Assembly: GCA_922989275.2 (NCBI GenBank)
Contig: OV277863.1
Location: 50,450,999-50,514,998, forward strand
Source: Gari tellinella
Lineage: Eukaryota > Mollusca > Bivalvia > Cardiida > Psammobiidae
DNA length: 64,000 nucleotides
Direction of reading: 5' to 3'
The position numbers were made by a program, and so were the translations under genes. Under the pieces are notes generated by a model. That model had not been told where the DNA came from, searched no databases, and saw only the letters and a program-made list of their open reading frames with translations. Positions 50,812 to 62,300 of the stretch are shown in pieces (positions within the stretch are counted from its first letter, which is position 1; each line of letters begins with the position of its first letter).

Positions 50812-51051
50812 TACAGTGGATAAAACGTTATTCTTTCCCAATAAACGCGTTTACGCTAAAACTATTATTTGCAGTGCAAACAGTTTGGAGCCAGATCAGA
50901 CGCCGGGTAACCCGGCGTCTGATCAGGCTCCAAACTGTTTGCCACCAAGATAAACATGAATTATCATAATTGTCCAAAAGTTGTTCTTTTCTACGTTTTA
51001 GTGCTTTGCGTTTGCGTTTAAACGGGAAAGAATAACAGATTCTCCACTGTA
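50812..51051. mobile_element. MITE family B copy
   Basis: TACAGTGGATAAAACGTTATTC to AACAGATTCTCCACTGTA; apex GCCGGGTAACCCGGC. It lacks one GTACGTTTGC repeat in the right arm, giving 240 bp. Confidence 0.85.
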
Positions 51052-51118
51052 AGTATAGTGCCGAACTCATTGCACCCACCTGTAGCTTGTTTTCATGTGA
51101 ACGCTTAAAATTATTCAA

Positions 51119-51215
51119 ACAGGCTGAAAGTAAAGCAGGACGTTCCTCTAGTCCGCCTTCTGCTTTACTATAAGCTCGGAGTGTGTATGCCTACTTTACT
51201 TCGAGCTTTCAGTCT
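51119..51215. repeat. Family E hairpin, rearranged
   Basis: CAGGCTGAAAGTAAAGCAGGACG...CTTCTGCTTTACTATAAGC is followed by a second partial right arm (CTACTTTACTTCGAGC). Confidence 0.6.
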
Positions 51216-51250
51216 GATTTTCAGTTTAAAGGCATGTACTTACCTCCATA

Positions 51251-51351
51251 CACAGGTACTTGACACATACTTTATTATCTATTACCCCCCCCCCCCCTTT
51301 TAAAAAAAGGGGGGGGTTAATAGATAATAAAGTATGTGTCAAGTACCTGTG
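51251..51351. repeat. 101-bp perfect palindrome with C/G-tract apex
   Basis: CACAGGTACTTGACACATAC...GTATGTGTCAAGTACCTGTG, with arms of about 40 bp that match without mismatch and a poly-C run facing a poly-G run across an A/T centre. Very low divergence suggests a recent origin. Confidence 0.9.
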
Positions 51352-52373
51352 CCTCCATATAGTTCTAATTAAGCGCCTTTTAGGCCTGACGCATTTAATT
51401 TACGAAGTGTCTATTGACACGTACGGTGTTAGGGTAAAAATTACACTTATCGTGAGAATCACCCACCATGTCAGAAAGTTTCCGCCCTCAGAATTGCAAT
51501 CATTGTATGCGATTTTATATGATTAAATTTCTAATGAAAATGAACCAGAACTGTATAAGAATACTTTTTAATGATATTGTTAAAAAAAAACTCAGAATGT
51601 GTTACTTATTTGATACAATTTACGTGCAAACGTATGGTACACGTTTACCGTATGCGTCCGCGATAGAAAGATAGCATAGATAAAGACAGACGTCCAGGCA
51701 AAAGTATTTTGTTTCAGATACATATAATCACAACTTAATTTAATAAATAGTGTAAAATAAGAAGAAAAAAAATTACCTGTTATATATATGCAATTGTACA
51801 AATAAAATCCAATTTACACAACACACTGTTTAACGATCTCATTCACGCTGAATACAACTAGTAAACTGCGTTGAAATTACAATAGAGAATTATGTCACCA
51901 CAAGTTATATTGTTTTTTCCACGGTTACATATTGTACACTTAAAATTCAGTATTATCCATAACTCCAAACGTATATATATCGTTGAAAACTTGAGTAAAA
52001 TCCAGACCATGAACATAAATGTAGTCATTGTAGAATATTTGCACTTTAATCAACGTCTCACTATGAAATTCACTTTGAAACTGGCAAAGGATTTGGGGTG
52101 GGAACTCGGGATAACATTACAGCTTGGATCCACCGCGATTGCAGCTTGGATACACATCATAATTTACCTGTAATTTAGATGGCGTGTACCGCAAACATCA
52201 AACAACAAGCGTGCGTTGAGTTTTAGATAGGCGTGAATTACCTAACTGTCCAAATGACAATAATTGCTTTTACTCGGCTTATTGTTTGTTACTCAATCAA
52301 GCTGTTTGCTATTCAAATGTCAAACAGCGCGTGGCAACAAAATATGCTCAAGTGAAATGACCAAGCGGAAAAG

Positions 52374-52613
52374 CTGAATTCTTCATGCTAGTAACCTATA
52401 TAACCGCAATGCAAATCTCAGCTCTTGTAGACTACCACATAACAGTTCAAACCCTGAAATGATACAATGCACAATGTGTAGGGAATGGTTTCACATAACA
52501 TGCATGAAGAAACCAAGAGATGATTTGCAACGTTATCTAGCTAAGGAATGTACAGAGACATTCTTTTGTAGTGACATTTGCCAAAAACGATCTAACAAGA
52601 AATTTAAGTAAGT
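52374..52613 (+). pseudogene. PHD-finger-like fragment of a transposon protein
   Basis: The open frame reads HASNLYNRNANLSSCRLPHN, then IQCTMCREWFHITC, and CTETFFCSDICQKR, then Lys-rich residues to a TAA overlapping GTAAG. C-x-n-C-x2-C-x4-H-x2-C and a final C-x3-C, with the WFH motif, match a PHD/zinc-ribbon finger at the C-terminus of a larger protein. No upstream coding portion remains. It could also end at a splice donor. Confidence 0.5.
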
Positions 52614-52728
52614 AAGGTTCACGAAATCAGTCAGTTTAAATTAATATTTTACCTGTTTAATATTTTAATCCACATATTTCAATCAATACCAATAACGAAA
52701 CAATAGCAACACAACTTTGACCGTAAAA

Positions 52729-54412
52729 CGGTATAAATTGCCGTACGTGTCATTAGCAAGATTTTCTCTTCATAAACGTACAAGAACGACAACTCCAATT
52801 CTTAACATTCCTATTGCGAGTTATCGTTCTTGTACGTGTCAATAGATAGAATCATAGAAAACTTGCTAATGACACGTATGGCAATTTATACCAATTTTTA
52901 CTGTGTTTAAGCTCAACGATAGGTTGTTTTTATCGACATAATGGCTTATTAGAACTTTTAACGATATGACCTGCGTATTGAAACCTTGATTATAATTAAT
53001 GTTTTACCTGTTTAATATATTAATCCACATATTTCAATCAATACCAATAACGAAACAATAACATCAAAACTATGACCGTAAACGGTATAAATTGCCGTAC
53101 GTGTCATTAGCGAGTTCTTGCTACAAAAACGTACAAGAAAGACAACTCCAATTCTTAACATTCCTATTGCGAGTTATCGTTCTTGTACGTGTCAATAGAT
53201 AGAATCATAGTAAACTTGCTAATGACACGTACGGCAATTTATACCAATTTTTACTGTGTTTAAGCTCTGCCAATATGACAGTTTCCCAACGATAGGTTGT
53301 TTTTATCGACATAATGGCTTATTAGAGGTAATAGAATAACGACCAAAAAAATCTGGTAAAAATGTCATCTGCTTTATTTTTTTTAGAACATTTAATGATA
53401 TGACCTGCGTACTGAAACCTTGATTGTAATAAATGTTTTACCTGTTTAATATATTAATCCACATATTTCAATCAATACCAATAACGAAACAATAACATCA
53501 AAACTATGACCGTAAACGGTATAAATTGCCGTACGTGTCATTAGCGGGTTCTTACTATAAAAACGTACAAGAAAGACAACTCCAATTCTTAACATTCCTA
53601 TTGCGAGTTATCGTTCTTGTACGTGTCAATAGATAGAATCATACAAAACTTGCTAATGACACGTACGGCAATTTATACCACTTTTTACTGTGTTTAAACT
53701 CGGCAAATATGATAGTTTTCCAACGATATGCTGGTTTTATCGACTTAATGGCTTAGTAGAGGTAATAGAATAATGACAACAAAAATCTGGTAAAAAATGT
53801 CATCTGCTTTATTTTTTAGATAAAAAGATATGACCTGCGTACTGAAACCTTGATTATAATTAATAGTTTACCTGTTTAATATTATAATCCAGATATTTCA
53901 ATCATACCAATAACGAAACAATAACATCAAAACTATGACCGTAAAACTATGACCGTAAACGGCATAAATTGCCGTACGTGTCATAAGCGAGTTCTTGCTA
54001 AAAAACGTACAAGAAAGACAACTCCAATTCTTAACATTCATTTTGCGAGTTATCGTTCTTGTACGTGTCAATAGATAGAATCATAGAAAACTTGCTAATG
54101 ACACGTACGGCAATTTATACCACGTTGAAATGTCTTAATAGTTCATCCATACGATAGGTATCCTCTATTTCATCGACTTTATGGATTAATAGTGTGGAAA
54201 TAAAATAGAATAAAAACAACAAATCATAAAAATGTCATCTGCTTTTTTAGACATTAACAGATATGATTTGTGTACGGATTTCAGTATGGATTAACCTTTC
54301 ACCTGTTCACGTATTAATCCATATATATATACAAACAAAATAACGAACTAAAACGTATTATAAATCGCCGTACGTGTCATTAGCGATTTCTTGCTACAAA
54401 AACGTACAAGAT
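52729..54412. repeat. Four ~162-bp double-stem hairpins plus one partial
   Basis: Copies are at 52729-52894, 53084-53245, 53519-53680 and 53961-54122, with a partial left arm at about 54355-54412. The outer stem is GGTATAAATTGCCGTACGTG / its mirror; the inner stem is ACGTACAAGAACGAC / GTTCTTGTACGT. Each carries ACGTGTCATTAGC (outer) and ACGTGTCAATAGATAG (inner). They are separated by a conserved spacer (CCTGTTTAATATATTAATCC). Confidence 0.85.
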
Positions 54413-54878
54413 CCATTTCTTTACATCGCTATTTGTTCTTATGGTCATCATAATATTTTATTTTTCGATTTAAACGTATGCAAATTGATTCAACTTATGT
54501 GAATTTAAATGGATAACTCATATCAAACCACTCAAAAATGTGAGAAATTATTTGCTTTGTTATAAGCAAACTGTGAGAACATCAACAGCAGGTATATTCA
54601 ATTAAAACGGTTGTTTATACCTCTTATTTACAAATTCATCAAAATCAAAAAACATATTCATAAAAATACTTACCTATAATGTACATTTATCATGATTGCA
54701 TTATATAAAATGCTAAAACATACCGTTTTAATGCGTTTTGGTTACTTTCAACAAATATAGGGCGGAAACTTTCTGGGGGTGAGTGTGATTCTTACAATAA
54801 GGTGAAAATTATGTGCATACGTGTCAATAGAAGCTTTTTTGTTTTTCATACGTACGTGTCAATAGACTCGGCCTTTAA

Positions 54879-56393
54879 TTTATTCCTCCCCTGAAGAAAA
54901 TAGTTAATTTAGATCTATACAGTCGTAGGCATGTAGATCTACCATTGGAAATAAATGATATAATGATGTTTTATAGACTCTTGGCTACTAAATGCAAGCC
55001 AAATGTAATTCAGAAAAAACACCATTAAATATCAAAGTTTTGACAATTTTAAGTAGACGTTGACCAATTCTCTAAATTTTGTACTAGATCAATTAGCAGG
55101 CGTACCCTGCTGAGTCGCCGCTATTAGAGTCTCCAGAAAAGACTACTGTATGGACAACTCTGATATTTGATATTTTATGAATTATACTGGATTTGAAAAC
55201 CATAATTTATATAATAATTAGCTCTCAAGGCCTATGAAGAACAGGGTGCAAATTGTAGATCTAGCTATAAAATATAACTTTTTAAACTACCTTATATAGG
55301 TAAGTTTGTACAATAAATATATTACCGGAACGAAACAAACTTAGATTTAGTTGGTAATGAAAAGTAACTCAAAAATCAAGTGCCATTTTCATTGTAATAT
55401 AGATAATCTATTTGGGAATTAACAGTTTCTCACGCAATTGATTGAGCTGCGTCTTTTCTCCTTGCGAAAAGTAAACGCGGAGTTGTGAATGTACACGGCA
55501 TGAATTACATTTCCCAATCAGAATCTTAATTTATCAATTAATGTAATCTGAAACTACAATTGACATATAAAAAATTATTTATTAGATACTTTTCTATGTT
55601 TATGTAGAAAAAAAACTGTAAAAAGGTAAATATTTGACTATAATAATATGTTATAACGTCTACTAAGTAAACTTGTCATAATGAATTCCGTCCAGCCAAT
55701 CAGCAATACACTTCTAGAGGGATACGTCAAATTGGTCCTTCAATGATAACGATTGTCCCGCATTTTTGTTATTCGATGAGAATTATTCTTAACGCCATTA
55801 CTAGAGGGAATATGGTAGGAAAGGAGATAAAATGGTGTCACTTTATACAGAAGCTATGATGGTTTTGCGATACATAGGTGAACTAAACTACGGATAAATT
55901 AGGCAGCTATCGTTTCGTAAGTTTTCATGGACATTCTCTTCTGCTGTGAGACAACATCTTTGCATAAATTTCGTCGGTATAATGTAGTTCGAAAAGACAG
56001 CGAGCGTAGAAAGGGACGTGGCCCAAAGTCACGTGGTATGGGACATTTTTCTACGTTTGTGCTAAATTGAAACAATAGCTTGATGCATGTGCAATTTGTC
56101 TATAACGTATGTTGCTTTTTGAGTGTTTGGATCATGGAAAGTTGACAATCACGAGGTTAATTTATGCACACTGAGGTGGCAAAGCCGCAAGTCATCACAA
56201 TTGGAATATTGACAAGTCACGTGCTTTTTATTTTTGTTTGGGTCATATATAATTTCGCGCAGTTTCGGGCTTTAGTGACCTGAAATTTGCATTGTTTTAC
56301 GAAGTCAACGGGCAATATTCGGCATTGACATATCCAGCCGTGGAATTCTTTGCGCATGAAAAGCTGTCAGTTGGAATGTAGCATGAAAGGTTT
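54879..56393. promoter_or_regulatory. Upstream region of KANSL1
   Basis: AT-rich flank without recognised repeats. It contains two palindromic E-boxes in the same GTCACGTG context (CACGTG at 56030-56035 and 56218-56223), a plausible bHLH (USF/Myc/MiT-type) input to the KANSL1 promoter. The transcription start is not determined. Confidence 0.4.
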
Positions 56394-59300
56394 ATGTCGG
56401 TTCCAGTGTCCTTGAGACTATGTTGCATAGCTGCAATGGCTCCAGCCCTTACGGAAGCCACTGGACAACCACGGATACAGCTACCAGCTAGCCCACCTGC
56501 AATAGCCACGGAAACTCCTGTCTCTGGCTTGAATGGTGGGTTTATTGGTTCTGAAAGAAATTTGTCAATAAGCTCCTCTGACATTTCAACTGTCAAAGCC
56601 AAGGTTCAAGGCAATATTGCAACAGATTTCAGTTCTCCTAGAGGATTACTCAAACCAATTCAAGGTAACGGAAGGTCAAAGGTTGTGTATTCTCTTGACG
56701 CAAAATCTGCTAACTTACAAAAAAGTCTTCAAGACCTTGGGCTTCAGCCAAAACTTACTGAAATATTGAAACATATTGCAGTTTCAAAACAGGACGCCTT
56801 AAAGAACGGTGACCACCAGTATCAAAAATTTGTGGCAAAAAAAATGAACCAGCCCTCTAATGGGAATGGCCCTAATGGAACTGGAAAAAAATTCATTCGA
56901 CAAAGCTCATTGGTTGAAGAAAAAGCATTAAATGGTCACTCCAATAAACAATCTGAAATAAACACAACAAGGAAGTTACCTTATAGCCGGACAATTACGC
57001 CATCCAAGTTGAATTTAGAAAACTCGTTTAATAATCACGACCAGGATAAAGTTCTAGAAATGTGTCGGACTCGAGAAACATCAGCAGCACCTGCTGCACC
57101 TGTGCCAAATACTGTGCTAGCATCGGATAATCAGAAACCAAGCACATCCAAATCACATGTAACAGAATTACCTGTTGAAAATCCAGTAGCAACAACAGGC
57201 ACCAATAAACTATCAAATTGTCCATCAGGAGAGCCAAGAACTGTAGATTTAGTGAAAGATGCTTCAAGAAAAGAATTCTTGTTGGAACGCAGAAGTCAAT
57301 TCATTTTGCGGAGGTTGAGAAGATTACAAGGAAAGCAGCTTGAATCGCATGTAAAGAGTCAGCTTAGACTTTACGTAGACTATCAACATCAGAATCTCCA
57401 GACAGTGGCTTCAAGAGCAATACGGCCTTTTGGAGACTTACAAAGTACTTTCTTTCACACTAATGATGTGAAAAATTTGTCCACTTCAAATCTTGTCAGT
57501 CTTGTGAGAAAACTACAGGCATCGCAACAGAAATTGTCTTCAGATCAGGGCAGAACTAGTAAAAAAGATGATGGGAAAGGAGTGTTAGTTATGGAACAAA
57601 GTGTTTCTTCTGAATCTGAAAGAAAGGCTGGCTATTTAAGAACAAATTTGAGGCACTGGATCAACACTGTTGATTCTGATGCAACAGAAAGTAGCTCAGG
57701 AGGGGAAAGCTGTGAAGAATGGGAAGACTGTCCAGCCATGAAAGACAAACAACTCCCGCTGCCTTTGTAAGTATAGTAATAAGTATTATGATAGGTAGGG
57801 GTGTAAAACCTTATTGCAATATATTGTGGCAACTTTTAAGTACAAAAATTGGATAGAAATTAGCATTGAAAACTAATTGTTTATAGAATTGAAAGAATAA
57901 AAGGAGGGCTTTAAATACAAGGGAGATTCCAAATTAACATCTATAGACATTTGCTTTGTATTTTATAATTGTCACAGAATACTATTCAAAATAACAGGGC
58001 AACTCTCTCGTATGTGCTCAAATAATATTATATAGCTCTACATGTATAGAATATTGCAATACAGAAAACGTATTGCAATATAAAAAGGTTGTTTCCATGC
58101 TCTGGATTATTCATTCTGACTTGATTTCCATGACTCAGAGCGAAAGTAATTTACCTGCGTAATAGTCAGCGCCGACGAAGGAAGTGTGAAACTTCCGAAA
58201 ATTACGCAGGTAAATAACTTTTGCTCTGAGTCATGGAAATCAAGTCAGAATGTATTGCAATATGTATTGCCAAGAGGCGTATTGCAATATACACAATATA
58301 TTGCCGTATCATTTCAAGCCTAATGATAGGGCTCTGGCCAGGTAAGCATGAATACTAGTAAATGAAATATTACAAACATTTTTGACTGCTTGACCAGTTC
58401 TGGTGTCAAGTACTAATCATTAAAATAATCTCAGAGATGATTAACCCTTAGCCTGCCAATCACGACTATAGCTCCATATGCAAACAGCTTGGATCCGGAT
58501 GAGACGCTGAGTAACTCGGCGTCTCATCCGGATCCAAGCTGTTTGACACTCGGGCAACATTTTCAGCAATTTTGAGCAACTTTGAAGCACTTTGAAACTT
58601 GAAGCAGACGAGAAATATAGCAGACGACAATTTATTTGGCGGGCTAAGGGTTAATGAATGGTCATAACAATAAAACAACATGTAGGTTGGTTTAGACATC
58701 AGAATTTTAGTATTTTAAATGCTCGCTTATTCGGAAGCTATGCAGAATATTTCTTTTAGCTGACATTTTTATGCCCTGCACAACTTAGTCTGGGGAAGTG
58801 TTTGCTCGTCTGTTGGTTGGTTTGTCTGTCTGTTCACAACTTTAACCTTGTAGATAACATACAGAACTGGATGTGGTAGAAACTTCATATTTTGCATGTA
58901 TACTCAACTCAAGAAGGTTGTCAGTTCAGTACAAATGGGCTGATTTTTAGCTCGCCTGTACGGAGTACATGACGAGCTATTGCAATACCCCCGGTGTCGT
59001 TGGCGTCGTCGTCGTGAACGGCGTAAACAATTTTAAGAAAATGTCTATAACTTCTATGTCCCTTGAGGTATTGCTTTCATAGTTGGTATGTGTGTGTATA
59101 TGGACAAGACCTTTCCATGCACAGAAAAATTTGGACCCTTGACCTTGAACTTAGGGCCCGCGTTTAGGTTTCGAAATCTGTGTTTAGGTTTCGAAAAATG
59201 CCTATAACTTCAATGTCCCTTCAGGTATTGTTTTCATACTTGGTATGTGTGTGTATATGGACAAGACCTTACCATGCACAGAAAAATTTGGACCCCTGTG

Positions 59301-62300
59301 ACCTAGACCTTGAACTTAGGGCCCACGTTTATGTTTAGGTTTCGAAAAATGCCTATAACTTCTATGTCCCTTCAGGTATTGCTTTCATACTTGATATGTG
59401 TGTATATGGACAAGACCGTTCCATGCACAGAAAAATTTGGACCCCTTGACCTTGAACTTAGGGCCTGCGCTTAGGTTTCGAAATCTGTGTTTAGGTTTCG
59501 AAAAATGCCTATAACTTCAATGTCCCTTCAGGTATTGCTTTCATACTTGGTATGTGTGTGTATATGGACAAGACCTTTCCATGCACAGAAAAATTTGGAC
59601 CCCTGTGACCTTGACCTTGAACTTAGGGCCCGCGTTTAGGTTTCGAAATCTGTGTTTAGGTTTCGAAAAATGCCTATAACTTCTATGTCCCTTGAGGTAT
59701 TGCTTTCATAGTTGGTATGTGTGTGTATATGGACAAGACCTTTCCATGCACAGAAAAATTTGGACCCCTGTGACCTTGACCTTTAACTTAGGGTTCACGA
59801 TTAGGTTTCGAAATCTGTGTTTAGGTTTCGAAAAATGCCTATAACTTCTATGTCTCTTGAGTTATTGCTTTCATAGTTGGTATGTGTGTGTTTATGGATA
59901 AGACCTTGCCATGCACAGAAAAATTTGGACCCCTGTGACTTTGACCTTCAACTTAGGGCCCGCGCTTAGGTTTCGAAATCTGTGTTTAGGTTTCCAAAAA
60001 TGCCTATAACTTCTATGTCCCTTCAGGTATTGCTTTCATAGTTGGTATGTGTGTGTATATGGACAAGACCTTTCTATGCACAGAAAAATTTGGACCCCTT
60101 TGACCTTGACCTTGAACTTAGGGCCCGCATTTAGGTTTCGAAATCTGTGTTTAGAAACTTTAGGTTTCGAAAAATGCCTATAATTTCTATGTCCCTTCAG
60201 GTATTGCTTTCATAGTGTGTATAATGGACAAGACCTTTCCATGCACAGAAAAATTTGGACCCCTGTGACTTTAATCTTAGATCCAGGGTTTAAGGATTCA
60301 AAATCTGTGTTTAGGTTTCGAAAAACGTTTATATTTCCTATGTCTTCATATTTAATTTTCATGTGTATATTGACAAGACCTTTCCATGCAGGCAAAAAGC
60401 TTGACCTCCGTGACCTTGAGTGTGCTTTTAAGTTTCTAAATGTGCCAATAGCGAGCTTTGTTGTCTCTCTGACAACTCTTGTTAATTTGGTCATAACTTC
60501 GAAACTATGTGTGATACAGACTTAATAATTAGCATTTGTGCTGAATTCAAGAAGCTCTTCAGATCAGTTCAAGTTGCCTGACAAAGGTTAAGGTCATTTA
60601 GAAGTCAAATGGGCCGATTTTTAATTTGGCCATTACTTCAAAACTGTGTGATACAGACTTCATAATTAGCCTTTTCAGCTTAAAGACATTTCCTGACCAG
60701 CTTTCGGTGATAACCCCTTGCCAGACAATTACTTTGCAAAAAGCATGGGTCTTGTGCACATGCCATTGGCAAAGAACCATTGAAGTGTCTCATGTGAGGC
60801 CCGACCTTTATATTTGATAGTTTGGTTAGAAATAACCATTGAAAAACCTCAAAAGCATGAGTATAATCCTGGCCTCACCAGGTACACTGAGATTGGTATA
60901 CCTGTTGGCAGCTTATGCTGCATGCGTTTCCACGCCTATCCAGAACAATGGGGGGACTCCATCATTGGACTGAGAAAATGTCTTTAATATAAGTGCCTGA
61001 CAAAGGTCAAGGTCATTTAGAGGTCAAATGATTATGTGTCGGTTTTTAATTTTGTCATAATTTATTTTACCTCCAAATTAATACATTTCAATGACTTATC
61101 ACTATAGGGGGCATTTGTCGCTTACTGTGACACCATTCTTGTATCACGATACTGGCGTTTAAGTATAAAACAACGGTTGTTAGTTTGCAACCACCCTAAT
61201 TGTTTTAATCACATATGTGTAGTTTAACAACTATATGTAATGTAAATGTATGTTGTTTGAAGGGGGGGGGGGGGGGGGGGGTTCACTTCAAAAAGTACAT
61301 ATAGATATATATTTTCATTTTGCCTTTGTTTACATGTACCAGTCAAACAGTTTTGATTCTAATGAGGCAGTTTGTAATAAAGTGTCCATAACTGTTTGCA
61401 CCTAATACTTAACAATCAATTAAATTATTTGAACATTAAAAATAGAACTTTTGATAGAGTTGTTGTACATAGCATATGCTACTCCTTTCAAACTAAGTTA
61501 GATATAAATTATAATGTCTCCTGAATTTACACACGTGTGGTTGGAACAATTCTAAATTGTTTTTATCAACAAGTTAACAATTAAGGGCTATTCAAGTTAA
61601 ACATATCAACCCATGAAAGGCACTTTCAAATCTGACCTTCTACTTTCACAATAAAAAAGGTTATTATGTGAATTTTAATGGTACAATGAACTACATTCAC
61701 AACCAAACCAATCCCTTTAACCAGGTGGAACAAACTGCCAGACAGCATAGTGCGTGCTGATTCCGTAGAGGCTTTTAAGACAGCCCTACGAGATCATCGT
61801 AAATAATATTGGTGTCACTTCTCACCGTCGTGTAAAAGCCTTAATAGGATTCTAGGACGTATTAATTCAGATTCAGGTTGCGGACATCCCATGTCCGTCC
61901 CGTACATTTGTAGACCCGGACAAATTGATTATTGCATTTCAATTGTCCGCGGACAAACACAGATTCAGGATAATATTACAGTGTAGCTCCATTATATCGC
62001 GGAAGTTGGGGTCCACGAAATGAAATCCGCGATGTGGTCGGATCGCGATATAGCCCAATTCTGAGCTGACCTAAATTCTGTTGTATATTCCATTGCTCAG
62101 CGTCTCATCCGGATCCAAGCTGTTTGCATATGGAGCTATAGTCGTGAGTGGCAGGCTAAGGGTTAATGACACTTGTTAACATTTGCCTCAGTGAAATTTA
62201 GGTCAGGTTCGAATGTTGGTTATGTTGGGTCAAACACAAGGTCACTGTCATATCATAATTTTTAAAAAAAAAAACAACCTTGATAACACTCTTGAGGATA

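Larger units (their letters stand above)
51378..54878 (+). mobile_element. DNA transposon relic with long inverted ends and a PHD remnant
   Basis: Left (51378-51488) and right (54758-54878) ends are inverted copies sharing GTCTATTGACACGTACG, GTGAGAATCAC and CAGAAAGTTTCCGCCCT. The interior holds a PHD-finger-like fragment (52374-52613) and four long hairpins that reuse the terminal ACGTGTCAATAG word. The family is not recognised. It is a 3.5-kb relic of an element that probably encoded a PHD-containing protein. Confidence 0.6.
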
